DNA of 64,000 nt, from the NCBI RefSeq assembly GCF_008065375.1, contig NZ_VJYI01000010.1, positions 355,106 through 419,105 on the forward strand, read 5' to 3'. A program made the translations under genes and the position numbers. Positions 27,591 through 36,700 of this stretch are shown here, one piece after another. Numbering within the stretch: position 1 is the first letter of the stretch; each line of letters begins with the position of its first letter. Source of the stretch: Nonomuraea sp. SYSU D8015. GTDB lineage: Bacteria; Actinomycetota; Actinomycetes; Streptosporangiales; Streptosporangiaceae. Below the pieces are notes generated by a model. It was not told the origin of the DNA. It worked only from the letters and a program-made list of their open reading frames with translations, and made no database searches.

Positions 27591-27712
27591 GTACTCATGA
27601 GTAACAGATGCCGCCCGGTGTGCGGTAGCCCGGGCGCATCCCCGAGGGCCGCGCCGACCAGCCCGTCTCCGAGAGAAACCCCCGAGCCGCACGCCCCTCC
27701 GCCGGAATTCCG

Positions 27713-27773
27713 TCCCTCTTCAAGGGATGTCCGCACTTCCCTCCCTCCTCAAGGGACCTCCGCCGAAGTGCGG
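27713..27773. promoter_or_regulatory. Repeated palindromes upstream of the S15/WYL operon
   Basis: Two copies of TCCCT-N5-AGGGA lie at 27713-27727 and 27742-27756. The second is enclosed by a perfect inverted repeat CCGCACTTC (27731-27739) and GAAGTGCGG (27765-27773). The cluster is about 120-180 bp before the hydrolase start and just after the DUF4394 stop. It may be the WYL regulator's operator or a terminator for DUF4394. Confidence 0.45.
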
Positions 27774-27823
27774 TGGGGCAGGGGGAACCGGTGGTCAGGC
27801 GCAGTGAAGGGCGGAAAACGGGG

Positions 27824-28687
27824 TTAGCGGTCCAGCTGGACGGCGATGTCGCTCACCTGACGGTTGGCCGGGAACGTTCCGAGCAGGGCCGCCCTGCCGG
27901 TCAGCACGTCGACCGAGAACAAGCGGTAGGCACCCCTCACCTTGATCGCGGCGTAGGCGGTGTTGGACACCGTCACGCCGTTCCGCAGCCGGCTGTAGAT
28001 GTCGAAGCCGGCGTCGGTGGCGGCCTCCACGCCCAGCTTGCCGGTGGGCGCCAGGTTGCCCGCGTTGGCGGGGGACTGCGCGGACACCTGGTCGCCCATG
28101 GTGTCCAGGTCGAACAGGGTCGTCGCGGTGGCCGCGTTCAGATCGTTGTTGGTGTATCCGGCGGCGGTCACGCCGGTCGCGGTCGCCCCGGCCGTGGCGG
28201 GCGGCGCTGGCGGGTTGGTGAGCGTGCCGTCGTTCGCGGTGGTGTCCCTGGCCGGGGCGCCGTTCGGGTCGTCCAGGTTGTGGCGCAGGTTCTGGCCGGT
28301 GTCGCTGATGACGCGCAGCCGGTTGGCGGCCGGGTTGAAGTCGACGCCGAACGTCCTGCCCTTGAGCGCGACGGTCAGCTGCGACACCTTGGTCGCCCGC
28401 GCCCGGCCGTCCAGCGTGTAGATCCCGCCCCGGTCGCCGACCGCGTACAGCTTGCGGTCCTGCACCCGGTAGTCGATGCCGACGACCTTCCTGTCGCCCC
28501 TGAGGCCGCTGATCCGGCCGGCCCGGTCCACGTCGCCCGGCCGGTCGGCGGGGAAGACCACCAGGTCGCCGGCGGTCGTGAGGCCGGCCACGATCGGGCC
28601 GGCGCTGCGGGCCTGCGCCTGGGCGGGCGAGGCCAGAACCGCGCCCGCCCCGAGCACGGCGAGGGCGAGCGCAACATGCTTTCGCAT
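27824..28687 (-). CDS. Secreted DUF4394 protein
   Basis: The product is 287 residues. A signal peptide (MRKHVALALAVLGAGAVLAS, cleavage near AQAQA) is followed by a beta-propeller-like domain: GLTTAGDLVVFPADRPGD, LRGDRKVVGIDYRVQD, FGVDFNPAANRLRVISDTG. This is the DUF4394 pattern. Function is unknown; it is likely extracellular. AGGAG precedes the ATG. Confidence 0.88.
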   Translation of the reverse strand: MRKHVALALAVLGAGAVLASPAQAQARSAGPIVAGLTTAGDLVVFPADRPGDVDRAGRISGLRGDRKVVGIDYRVQDRKLYAVGDRGGIYTLDGRARATKVSQLTVALKGRTFGVDFNPAANRLRVISDTGQNLRHNLDDPNGAPARDTTANDGTLTNPPAPPATAGATATGVTAAGYTNNDLNAATATTLFDLDTMGDQVSAQSPANAGNLAPTGKLGVEAATDAGFDIYSRLRNGVTVSNTAYAAIKVRGAYRLFSVDVLTGRAALLGTFPANRQVSDIAVQLDR

Positions 28688-28750
28688 CGGAACTCCTTAT
28701 GTGAGTGCTGCCTTGCCCCTTTCTTCGTTGATGCGGGCGTTGCGGATGAT

Positions 28751-28778
28751 CCCGCCCCGGGATTTCGCCCGGGGCGGG
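28751..28778 (-). terminator. Terminator of trpEG
   Basis: A perfect 11-bp stem (CCCGCCCCGGG at 28751-28761 with its complement at 28768-28778) and a 6-base loop lie 13 bp after the trpEG stop. It has no U-run, which is common in this kind of genome. Confidence 0.75.
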
Positions 28779-28790
28779 CTCGGGCACGGG

Positions 28791-30920
28791 TCAAGAACGG
28801 CGGCAGAGCCGCAGCACGTTCGCGATGATCTTGGCGCCCGCGCCGCCCTCCTGGGTCAGGATCGACTCCGGGTGGAACTGCACGGCGAAGCGGCGCCGCT
28901 CGACGTCCTCGATGGCCATGACGTTGCCGTCCGGGGTGAGCGCGGTCGGGGTGAAGCCGACGACGCCCGGCCGCTTGGCGTGCAGCGAGTGGTAGCGGGC
29001 CGCGGTGAACTGTTCGGGCAGCCCCTCCAGCAGCGCGCTGTCGCCCAGGCGCGTGACCTGGCCGCGCTTGCCGTGCTCGGGGTAGTCGAGCAGCTCGAGC
29101 GTGCCGCCGGCCTGCTCGACCATGGCCTGCAGGCCCAGGCAGACGCCGAAGACCGGCAGGTCGCGGGCGTAGATCTCGTCGATCAGCGCGGCCATGCCGA
29201 AGTCGGTCGGCCAGCCGGGCCCTGGCGAGAGCACCACGAGGTCGGGCCCGATCTCGTCGATCATGTGGGTTGGGAAGCCGTGGCGCAGCGTCACGACGTC
29301 GGCGCCCTCCTGGCGGAAGTAGTCGGCCAGGGTGTTGACGAAGGAGTCCTCGTGGTCGACGAGCAGCACCTTCATGCCCTGGCCCGGCTGCGGCCTGGGC
29401 TCGGCGACCGGGACGGCGCCGGGCTGGTTGACCGCGGCCAGGGCGCCGAGCAGGGCGCTGGCCTTGAGCTCGGTCTCGCGCTCCTCGGACTCGGGGTCGG
29501 AGTCGAACAGCAGCGTGGCGCCGGCCCGGACGGTCGCCACGCCGTTCTTGATCTGGGCGGTGCGCAGCGTGAGGCCGGTGTTCATGGAGCCGTCGAAGCC
29601 GATGAAGCCGATGGCGCCGCCGTACCAGCGGCGGGTGGTGGCCTCGTGGTCCTCGATGAACTGCATGGCCCACGTCTTGGGGGCGCCGGTGACGGTGACG
29701 GCCCACATGTGGGTGAGGAAGGCGTCGAGGGCGTCGAACTCGGGGCGCAGGCGGCCCTCGATGTGGTCGACGGTGTGGATGAGGCGGGAGTAGAGCTCGA
29801 TCTGGCGGCGGCCGATGACCTTGACCGTGCCTGGGACGCAGATGCGCGACTTGTCGTTGCGGTCGACGTCGGTGCACATGGTCAGCTCCGACTCCTCCTT
29901 GACGCTGGAGAGGAGCGTGCGGATGGCCTCGGCGTCCTCGACCGGGTTGCTGCCGCGGGCGATCGTGCCGGAGATGGGGCAGGTCTCGACGCGGTCGCCG
30001 GTGACCCGGACGTACATCTCGGGCGAGGCGCCGACCAGGTGCTCGCCCTGGCCGAGGCTGATGATGAACTCGTACGGCGCCGGGTTGCTCTGGCGCAGGC
30101 CGCGGTAGAAGGCGGCCGGGTCGGTGCAGGCGGCGTGGAAGACCTGGCCGGGCACGACCTCGAACAGGTCGCCGCGCTTGAACTTCTCCTTGGCGGCGGC
30201 GACGACCTTGGCGTAGTCGCCCTTTTTGGGGTTGGGCGGCAGCTCGCCGGGGGCCTGGATGGGGGTGGCGGCGCCGGTGCGCTCGAGGCCGCGGGTGGTG
30301 GACCCGTCGACGGTGAACTCGTAGCGGTATTCGACGCACGTCTCGCGCTGCCGGTCGATCACGACGAGCCGGTCGGGCAGGTGGAGCACGAGGTCGCGCT
30401 GGTCGTCGGGGCGTACGAGCTCCTGCCTGATGGGCTCGAACTGGAAGGCCAGGTCGTAGCCGAAGGCGCCGTAGAGGCCGAGGTGCGGGTCGTCGCCGCG
30501 GAAGGCGGCGATGACCTCGCGGATCGCGGTGAAGACGGTGGGCCGGCGGCTGCGCATCTCCTCGGGCAGCAGGTCTTCCGACTCGGGGACGTACACCTCG
30601 ACATGGTCGGCCGTGGGCTCGGCGACCGGCTTGCCCGCGGCCAGCAGGCAGGAGGCCACGGCGGGCAGCACGACCCGGCCGCGCTCGTTGAGCGCGGTGG
30701 CCGCGATGGTGCGCCCCTTGGCGACCAGCTCCAGGCACGGATCGACGTAGCCGAAGGCCCATCGGCTGTAGCGGCCCGGGTAGTCCATGCCCGAGGAGAA
30801 GGCGCCGCCGCGCCGTTCGCCGAGGGCCGTCACGATCTCTTCGAGGGCGGCCTCGTCGACCTCACGCGCCTCGCGCTCGACGCCGATGCCCCCGGCGGTG
30901 GTATATCCGCTGGTCTCCAC
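28791..30920 (-). CDS. trpEG: Fused anthranilate synthase (TrpE-TrpG)
   Basis: The product is 709 residues. The N-terminal half is the chorismate-using subunit (ELTMCTDVDRNDKSRICVPG, then THMWAVTVTGAPKTWAMQFI). The glutamine amidotransferase domain starts near residue 516 (MKVLLVDHEDSFVN), with Cys594 in FGVCLGLQ and His683/Glu685 in QFHPES. It makes anthranilate, the first step to tryptophan or to anthranilate-derived metabolites. GTG start follows AAGGGG. The upstream attenuator shows that it is regulated by tryptophan supply. Confidence 0.94.
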   Translation of the reverse strand: METSGYTTAGGIGVEREAREVDEAALEEIVTALGERRGGAFSSGMDYPGRYSRWAFGYVDPCLELVAKGRTIAATALNERGRVVLPAVASCLLAAGKPVAEPTADHVEVYVPESEDLLPEEMRSRRPTVFTAIREVIAAFRGDDPHLGLYGAFGYDLAFQFEPIRQELVRPDDQRDLVLHLPDRLVVIDRQRETCVEYRYEFTVDGSTTRGLERTGAATPIQAPGELPPNPKKGDYAKVVAAAKEKFKRGDLFEVVPGQVFHAACTDPAAFYRGLRQSNPAPYEFIISLGQGEHLVGASPEMYVRVTGDRVETCPISGTIARGSNPVEDAEAIRTLLSSVKEESELTMCTDVDRNDKSRICVPGTVKVIGRRQIELYSRLIHTVDHIEGRLRPEFDALDAFLTHMWAVTVTGAPKTWAMQFIEDHEATTRRWYGGAIGFIGFDGSMNTGLTLRTAQIKNGVATVRAGATLLFDSDPESEERETELKASALLGALAAVNQPGAVPVAEPRPQPGQGMKVLLVDHEDSFVNTLADYFRQEGADVVTLRHGFPTHMIDEIGPDLVVLSPGPGWPTDFGMAALIDEIYARDLPVFGVCLGLQAMVEQAGGTLELLDYPEHGKRGQVTRLGDSALLEGLPEQFTAARYHSLHAKRPGVVGFTPTALTPDGNVMAIEDVERRRFAVQFHPESILTQEGGAGAKIIANVLRLCRRS

Positions 30921-30970
30921 TTGCTGCCCCTTATCACGTCACATGATCGAGCCCCGGGGGCGGACACGAG

Positions 30971-31036
30971 AAAGGCCGCCATCCGGGGCGGCCGTCCGTT
31001 GAGGAATGCGAAACTCGCGCCGCCTAGGAGCGGCGC
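30971..31036 (-). promoter_or_regulatory. trp attenuator (pause hairpin, antiterminator, terminator)
   Basis: Read on the minus strand: GCGCCGC and GCGGCGC (31036-31030, 31023-31017) form a 7-bp hairpin overlapping the end of the leader peptide gene. Further on, GGCCGCC (30993-30987) pairs with GGCGGCC (30980-30974), followed by TTTCT, a terminator. The GGCGGC of the first hairpin can instead pair with GCCGCC of the terminator's first arm, giving an antiterminator. ATGCGAAA at the leader start is also complementary to TTTCGCAT at 31013-31006. This is the classical 1:2, 2:3, 3:4 layout. Confidence 0.85.
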
Positions 31037-31065
31037 CACCACTGGAGCTGAGCGTGATTTCGCAT
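31024..31065 (-). CDS. trpL: trp leader peptide
   Basis: The 13-codon frame encodes MRNHAQLQWWRRS and ends in TAG. Two adjacent Trp codons precede the pause hairpin. When charged tRNA-Trp is short, a ribosome stalling there would free the second strand to form the antiterminator and let transcription reach trpEG. No ribosome site is evident. A predicted -10 lies six bases before the ATG, so the leader may be translated from a leaderless transcript. Leader peptides with Trp runs are known before Streptomyces trp genes. Confidence 0.85.
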   Translation of the reverse strand: MRNHAQLQWWRRS

Positions 31066-31071
31066 GCCGAC

Positions 31072-31100
31072 AGGTTAACCGGCCATTCAAGATCGCGCAA
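31072..31100 (-). promoter_or_regulatory. Predicted trpL-trpEG promoter
   Basis: On the minus strand TTGCGC (31100-31095), a 17-base spacer and TAACCT (31077-31072) match a vegetative promoter (TTGACN, TANNNT). The leader ATG begins six bases after the -10, which would put the transcription start at or next to the start codon. Confidence 0.6.
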
Positions 31101-31123
31101 CGCGACCCGCCGTACGCGCATTT

Positions 31124-31146
31124 GAATACAGACCTGTACTGTATTC
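31124..31146. promoter_or_regulatory. Operator palindrome of the P450-SDR-TetR operon
   Basis: GAATACAG (31124-31131) and CTGTATTC (31139-31146) form a perfect 8-bp inverted repeat with 7 bases between. It lies 27 bp before the P450 start, in an AT-rich stretch that should hold the promoter. The operon's last gene is a TetR regulator, so autoregulation through this site is likely. The trp promoter starts only 24 bp away on the other strand. Confidence 0.75.
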
Positions 31147-31172
31147 TTATCGCTGTACGAAGGAGAACCGAG

Positions 31173-32180
31173 ATGACCGAGACCGAGGCGGTCGTGCTGC
31201 CTGTCGAGCGCCCTGGGGAGCCGGCCCGGCCACCGGCGCGACCCGGGATGTTCCACGAGATGGACCCGCCGGAGCACGGCCGCTACCGCCGCCTGCTCAC
31301 CGGCGAGTTCACCGTGCGCAGGATGCGGCTGCTGACCGGGCACATCCAGAAGGTCACCGAGGTGTTCCTGGACGAGACGGAGCGGCAGGGGCCGCCCGCG
31401 GACCTTGTGGAGGCGTTCGCCGCGCCCATCCCGGCGGTGGTGATCTGCGAGCTGCTCGGCGTGCCGGAGGAGGATCGGCGACGGTTCCGGGAGCAGGCCG
31501 CCAGGCTGATCCGCACCGACGTTCCTCGGGACGAGACCGTCGACGCCTACCTGGCGATGACGGCCCACATGGCCGAGCTGGTCCAGGCCAAGCGGAGCGC
31601 ACCCACAGACGACCTGCTCAGCGGGCTCACCAAGAGCGACCTGACCGACGACGAGCTGACCACCATCGGGTTCCTGCTGCTGGGCGCCGGGCTCGACACC
31701 ACCTCCAACATGCTGGCCCTGGGCACGTTCGCGCTGCTGCGCCATCCCGGGCAGATCGCCGTGCTGCGTGCCCGGCCCGAGCAGGGGGTCGAGGAGCTGC
31801 TGCGCTACCTGAGCATCACCCCCTACCTGGTGCGGACCGCGCTGGAGGACGTCGAGCTGGGCGGTGAGACGGTGCGGGCCGGAGAGACCGTCACCGTCGC
31901 GATCGCGGCCGCCAACCGCGACCCGGGGCGCTTCCCCGACCCCGGCGCCCTGGACCTGACCCGGTCCACGACCGGCCACCTCGGCTTCGGCCACGGCGTC
32001 CACCAGTGCCTCGGCCAGCACCTCGCCCGGGTGGAGATGCGCGCGGCCTTCCCCGCGTTGTTCGTCAGGTTCCCCTCGCTGCGGCTGGCCGTCCCGCCCG
32101 AGGACGTGCCGGTGCGGAGCATGGACATGCTGATCCACGGCGTGCACAGCCTGCCGGTGACGTGGGACGAGGAGCGCTGA
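31173..32180 (+). CDS. Cytochrome P450, N-terminally short
   Basis: The product is 335 residues, against about 400 for bacterial P450s. Present are EMDPPEHGRYRRLL (C-helix region), the I-helix GAGLDTTSN (Asp175), EELLRY (ExxR), and the haem loop FGHGVHQCLG with Cys279. The roughly 65 residues that normally precede the C-helix (first sheet, A and B helices) are missing: the short N-terminus runs straight into ARPGMFHEMD. AGGAGA precedes the ATG and no upstream coding sequence for the missing part exists. Activity is uncertain. Confidence 0.9.
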   Translation: MTETEAVVLPVERPGEPARPPARPGMFHEMDPPEHGRYRRLLTGEFTVRRMRLLTGHIQKVTEVFLDETERQGPPADLVEAFAAPIPAVVICELLGVPEEDRRRFREQAARLIRTDVPRDETVDAYLAMTAHMAELVQAKRSAPTDDLLSGLTKSDLTDDELTTIGFLLLGAGLDTTSNMLALGTFALLRHPGQIAVLRARPEQGVEELLRYLSITPYLVRTALEDVELGGETVRAGETVTVAIAAANRDPGRFPDPGALDLTRSTTGHLGFGHGVHQCLGQHLARVEMRAAFPALFVRFPSLRLAVPPEDVPVRSMDMLIHGVHSLPVTWDEER

Positions 32181-32181
32181 C

Positions 32182-33003
32182 GTGGCGGGAAAGGTCTGCC
32201 TGGTCACCGGAGCCTCTGCGGGCATCGGCCTGGCCACCGCGCTGGAGCTGCTGCGGGCCGGCCATACCGTGTACGGCCTGGCGCGGCGCGTGGAGCAGAT
32301 GGCCGCGATCGAGTCCGCGGGCGGGCACGCGATCGGGACGGACGTCAGCGACGAGGCCGAACTCGAACGCGCGGTGCACAGCGTCCTGGCGAAGGAGCAT
32401 CGGATCGACGTGCTGGTCAACAACGCCGGCACCGCCGTGCACGGCTCCGTCGAGGAGGTGCCGGTCGCGGAGGCCAGGCGGGTGTTCGAGGTCAACCTCT
32501 TCGGCCTGGCCCGGCTGACCCAGCTCGTCCTGCCGCACATGCGCGAGCAGGGGCAGGGCACGATCGTGAACGTCTCCTCGATCGGCGGCGAGATCGCCCT
32601 GCCGCTGGGCGCATGGTACTACGCCTCCAAGCACGCGCTGGAGGCGTTCTCGGACACGCTCCGGCAGGAGGTCACGCCGTTCGGGGTGCGGGTCGTGGTG
32701 GTCCAGCCTGGGATCATCAAGACGGGGTTCGAGGACGACACGCCTCGCCAGCTGCGCGAATACTCGGGCGGCGGGCCGTACGCGAAGGTCGCGGAGTGGA
32801 TGGCGCGGCGCGCGGAACAGGCCTTCCAGCGGGACCGAACGGGCTCCGACCCGGTCGTGGTGGCCAGGGCTGTCAGGGAGATCGTCACCGCGCCCGATCC
32901 AAGGCCGCGCTACGCGGTCGGCCAGTACGCCAAGCTGCTGCTGCGGCTCAATAGAATCCTGCCCGACCGGCTCTTCGACAAGATGGTGACCCGACAGAGA
33001 TGA
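32182..33003 (+). CDS. SDR family oxidoreductase
   Basis: The product is 273 residues. It has TGASAGIG for NAD(P), NNAG, and YYASKHA with the catalytic Tyr and Lys. It starts with GTG one base after the P450 stop and overlaps the TetR start by ATGA. A P450 hydroxylating a substrate and an SDR oxidising the alcohol would form a two-step pathway; the substrate may be lipid or steroid-like, which is a guess. Confidence 0.92.
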   Translation: MAGKVCLVTGASAGIGLATALELLRAGHTVYGLARRVEQMAAIESAGGHAIGTDVSDEAELERAVHSVLAKEHRIDVLVNNAGTAVHGSVEEVPVAEARRVFEVNLFGLARLTQLVLPHMREQGQGTIVNVSSIGGEIALPLGAWYYASKHALEAFSDTLRQEVTPFGVRVVVVQPGIIKTGFEDDTPRQLREYSGGGPYAKVAEWMARRAEQAFQRDRTGSDPVVVARAVREIVTAPDPRPRYAVGQYAKLLLRLNRILPDRLFDKMVTRQR

Positions 33004-33599
33004 CGACGAGCGCACCTCGATCAGCGGGGAGGCCGCGCAGCCAGGAGGCCGACACGGCCATCCTGACCGCCGCGCTCGACCTCCTGATCGAGGTGGGCGC
33101 CGAGCAGACCAGCATCGAGCAGGTCGCCCGCCGGGCGGGGGTGACGCGTGCGACGGTCTACCGGCGCTACCCCGACAAGACGGCGCTGCTCCTGCGGACC
33201 CTGCAGTGGGCGCTGCACGACAACGACCCGGCCTTCACCGGCTGGCGCGACCTGGACCACATGTTCGAGGACTGGGGGGCCTATCTGGCCGTGCCGCGCC
33301 TGCGCCGCCTGCTGCGCCGCATCTTCTCCTCCGTGGACGACTATCCGGAGCTGCTGACGACCTACCACAAGGTCAACAGCGGGCGGCGCAGGGCGGTGGT
33401 GCGCGAGATGCTCCTCCGCGCGCGCGACCTCGGTGAGCTGCCCGCGGAGCTGGACGCCGACGTGGTGGCGGAGATGCTGAACGCCGCGGTGATCAACCAT
33501 CTCGTGAGCCGTCCGGACGACGAGTCCCCCGCCGAGATCAAGGCGTACTTCATGGCGATCATGAAGCAGGTGGGCCACCGCGACCGGCACGGCGGCTGA
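33000..33599 (+). CDS. TetR family regulator
   Basis: The product is 199 residues. The helix-turn-helix is TSIEQVARRAGVTRATVYRRYPDKTALL at about 36-63. The C-terminal domain is the typical helical ligand pocket. It is translationally coupled to the SDR gene. It probably represses the operon through the palindrome at 31124-31146 until a ligand binds. Confidence 0.93.
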   Translation: MTTSAPRSAGRPRSQEADTAILTAALDLLIEVGAEQTSIEQVARRAGVTRATVYRRYPDKTALLLRTLQWALHDNDPAFTGWRDLDHMFEDWGAYLAVPRLRRLLRRIFSSVDDYPELLTTYHKVNSGRRRAVVREMLLRARDLGELPAELDADVVAEMLNAAVINHLVSRPDDESPAEIKAYFMAIMKQVGHRDRHGG

Positions 33600-33604
33600 C
33601 CAGA

Positions 33605-33634
33605 TTACATTTCAGCCAGTCACGTTACATTTCA
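33605..33634 (+). promoter_or_regulatory. Direct repeat upstream of the subtilisin gene
   Basis: TTACATTTCA occurs at 33605-33614 and again at 33625-33634, a spacing of 20 bp, close to two helical turns. It lies about 95-120 bp before the protease start in an AT-rich patch. This arrangement suits a response regulator or activator binding as a dimer. Confidence 0.45.
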
Positions 33635-33725
33635 CGACGGCCCTTGCTTTCCCGACAAGATCGCTTCACCCTTCTCGACAGAGGCGTAAAGATCACCTCT
33701 CCCCCAATGTCGTGAAGGAGAGCGC

Positions 33726-36700
33726 GTGCCCCCCACCCTCCGCCGGCGTGCGATCCTGGCCGGGATCATCACCGTCGCCGGTTTATTCGTCCCGCAGGCC
33801 GCGGTCCACGCGGCGCCGGACCCAGGCAAGATCGACAAGACCGTCCAGGCCGAGCTGGACCAGGACGGCAAGGCCACCTTCTGGGTCCGGATGAAGGGGG
33901 CCGCCGACCTGAGCGGCGCCCGCCGGGCCGCCACCAAGCAGGCCAGGGCCGAGCTGGTCTTCGAGGCCAAGACCGAGCGGGCCGAGACCTCCCAGCAGGG
34001 CCTGCGCAAGCTGCTCGACGCCCGTGACGCCGACTACACCTCCTACTGGATCGTCAACGCCGTACGCGTGACCGCCGACGAGAAGCTGGCCGGCGAGATC
34101 GCCAAGCTCGCCGAGGTGGAGCGCCTCGAGCCGGTCCGCACGCTCTCGTTACCGGAGCCCGTGCCGGGGAAGGCCGAGGCGAAGGCGAACGCGGTCGAAT
34201 GGAACATCGACCGCGTCGGCGCCCCGCGCGTGTGGTCGGAGACGGGCAACCGGGGCGAGGGCATCGTCGTGGCCACCATCGACTCCGGCGCCCAGTTCGA
34301 CCATCCGGAGCTGGCCGCGAGCTACCGGGGCAGGAACCCGGACGGCTCGGTGACCCACGACTACAACTGGTTCGACCCGGCACGCGTCTGCCCGACCTCC
34401 GCGCCGTGCGACAACAACGGCCACGGCACGCACGTCACGGGCACCATGGCCGGCGCCAACGGCATCGGCGTCGCGCCGGGCGCGAAGTGGATCGCCGCCA
34501 AGGGCTGTGAGCTCAACACCTGCACCGACGCCTCCCTGCTGGCGGCCGGCCAGTGGATCCTGGCGCCCACCGACCTGTCCGGCCGCAACCCGCGCCCGGA
34601 CCTGGCGCCGGACATCGTCAACAACTCCTGGGGCGGCGACGGGTTCGACCCCTGGTACAAGGAGACGGTCGAGGCGTGGATCGCGGCGGGGATCTTCCCG
34701 GCGTTCGCCAACGGCAACGAGGGCCCGGCCTGCGACACCTCCGGCTCGCCCGGCCAGTACGCGATCAGCTACAGCGCGGGCGGCTTCGACGTCAACAACG
34801 CGCTGTACAACCGGTCGAGCAAGGGCGAGGGCGAGGGCGGCGAGATCAAGCCGAACATCGCCGCGCCCGCCGTCAACGTGCGCTCCTCCACGCCCGGCGG
34901 TTCCTACGACAGCTACACGGGCACGTCCATGGCCTCGCCCCACGTGGCGGCCACGGTGGCGCTGATCTGGTCGGCCTCGCCCGGGCTGCAGGGCGACGTG
35001 GCGGCCACCCGCCCGCTGCTCGACACCACGGCCATCGACGTCGACGACACCGCCTGCGGCGGCACCGCGGCCGACAACAACATCTGGGGCGAGGGCAGGC
35101 TCGACGCGTACGCCGCCGTCCGCGCCGCCCCCGCCGGGGACGTGGGCGACCTGAGCGGCACGGTCACCGCGGAGGGCGCGCCGGTCGCCGGGGTCACCGT
35201 CACGGTGTCCGGCCCGATGAGCCGCACGGTCACCACCGGTGCGGACGGCAGGTACGCCATCCCACGCCTGCTGGCCGGCGAGTATGAAATCACGGCGGCC
35301 AAGTTCGGCTACGGCGCGGCCACCGCGACCGCGGCGATCACCGCCGGGCAGGCCACGACCGCGGACGTGACGATGACGCGGAAGCCGACGGGCGTGGTGT
35401 CCGGCACGGTCACCACGGCCGGCACGCCGGAGCCCGGCGCGACGGTGCTGGCCGCCGGCACGCCGGTCAGCGCGGTCACCGACGCGGGCGGCCGCTACAG
35501 CCTGACGCTGCCGCACGGGACCTACGACCTGACGATCACGCCGGCGTCCCGCTGCTCCAGCGGCGCGACCTCGGCGGTGACGGTGGCCGGCGACCCCGGG
35601 GATGTCGTCGTCAAGGACGTGGAGCTGCCGCTGCGCGGCGACGGCTTCGGCTACACGTGCCGCGGCGGCGCGCAGGCGTACGTGGCGGGCACCGAGAAGC
35701 TGGCGCTGACCGGCGACGACGAGGCCGTTCAGGTGACGCTGCCGTTCCCGGTCCCGTTCTACGGCACGGGGCAGAACAAGGCGTGGATCGGCACCAACGG
35801 GTTCGTCACGTTCGCCCCGGACAAGATCGTCACCGCGAGCAACGGCCGGCTGCCCACCACCAGCACCCCGAACAACGCCATCTACCCGTACTGGGATGAC
35901 CTGACCGTGGACGCCCAGGCCGGGATCTACACGGCGGTGACGGGCACGGCGCCGCACCGGGTGTTCGTCGTGGAGTGGCGCAACGTCACCTTCTACAACG
36001 ACACCGCGCAGCGGATCTCCTTCGCGGCGCTGCTGGGCGAGGACGGCTCGATCGGGTTCCGGTACAAGGACGTCGAGAGCGAGCGCGAGCAGGGAACCAG
36101 CGCCACGGTCGGCATCGAGAACGCCACCGGGACGGACGCGCTGCTGTACTCCTATGAGGAGGCGGCGCTGTCGGCCGGGCAGGGCATCGCTTTCACGGCC
36201 AGCAGGCACGGCCTGGTCACCGGCGCGGTCACCGACGCCAACGACGGCGACCCCCTGGCGGGCGCGACGGTCCGGCTCGGGGACGTGGCGACGTTCACGA
36301 CAGGCGCGGACGGCGCCTTCTACGGCCAGGTGCCGGCCGGCGACTACGAGGTCGTGGTGTCCAAGGAGCACTACGGCACCTTCACGAAGACCGTCACGGT
36401 GGCGCCCGGCACGGTGACGCGGATCGACACGGCCCTGATCACCGGCCGGGTGAGCGCGTCGGCCGCGGAGCTGACCGTGGTCATGCCGGGCGAGGCCACC
36501 CGCACGCGGACGCTGGAGCTGACGAACCTGGGCTCGCCGACCGCGTACACGGTCACCGGGGAGACCTGGGCGAGCGTGACGCCGGCGGCGGGCGAGCTGG
36601 CCAAGGGGCAGGCGGTGACGCTGCGGGTCACCGTGTCCAGCGCCGGGGTCGCGCCCGGCACGTTCCGGGCGGGCAAGCTGCTCGTCAAGTCGGCCAGCGG

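Noticed and set aside
28476..32180. A 1234-codon open frame on the plus strand
   Set aside because: Its first 2.6 kb are antisense to trpEG and the attenuator; only the last 335 codons (P450) are real. GC-rich DNA often leaves long antisense frames open.
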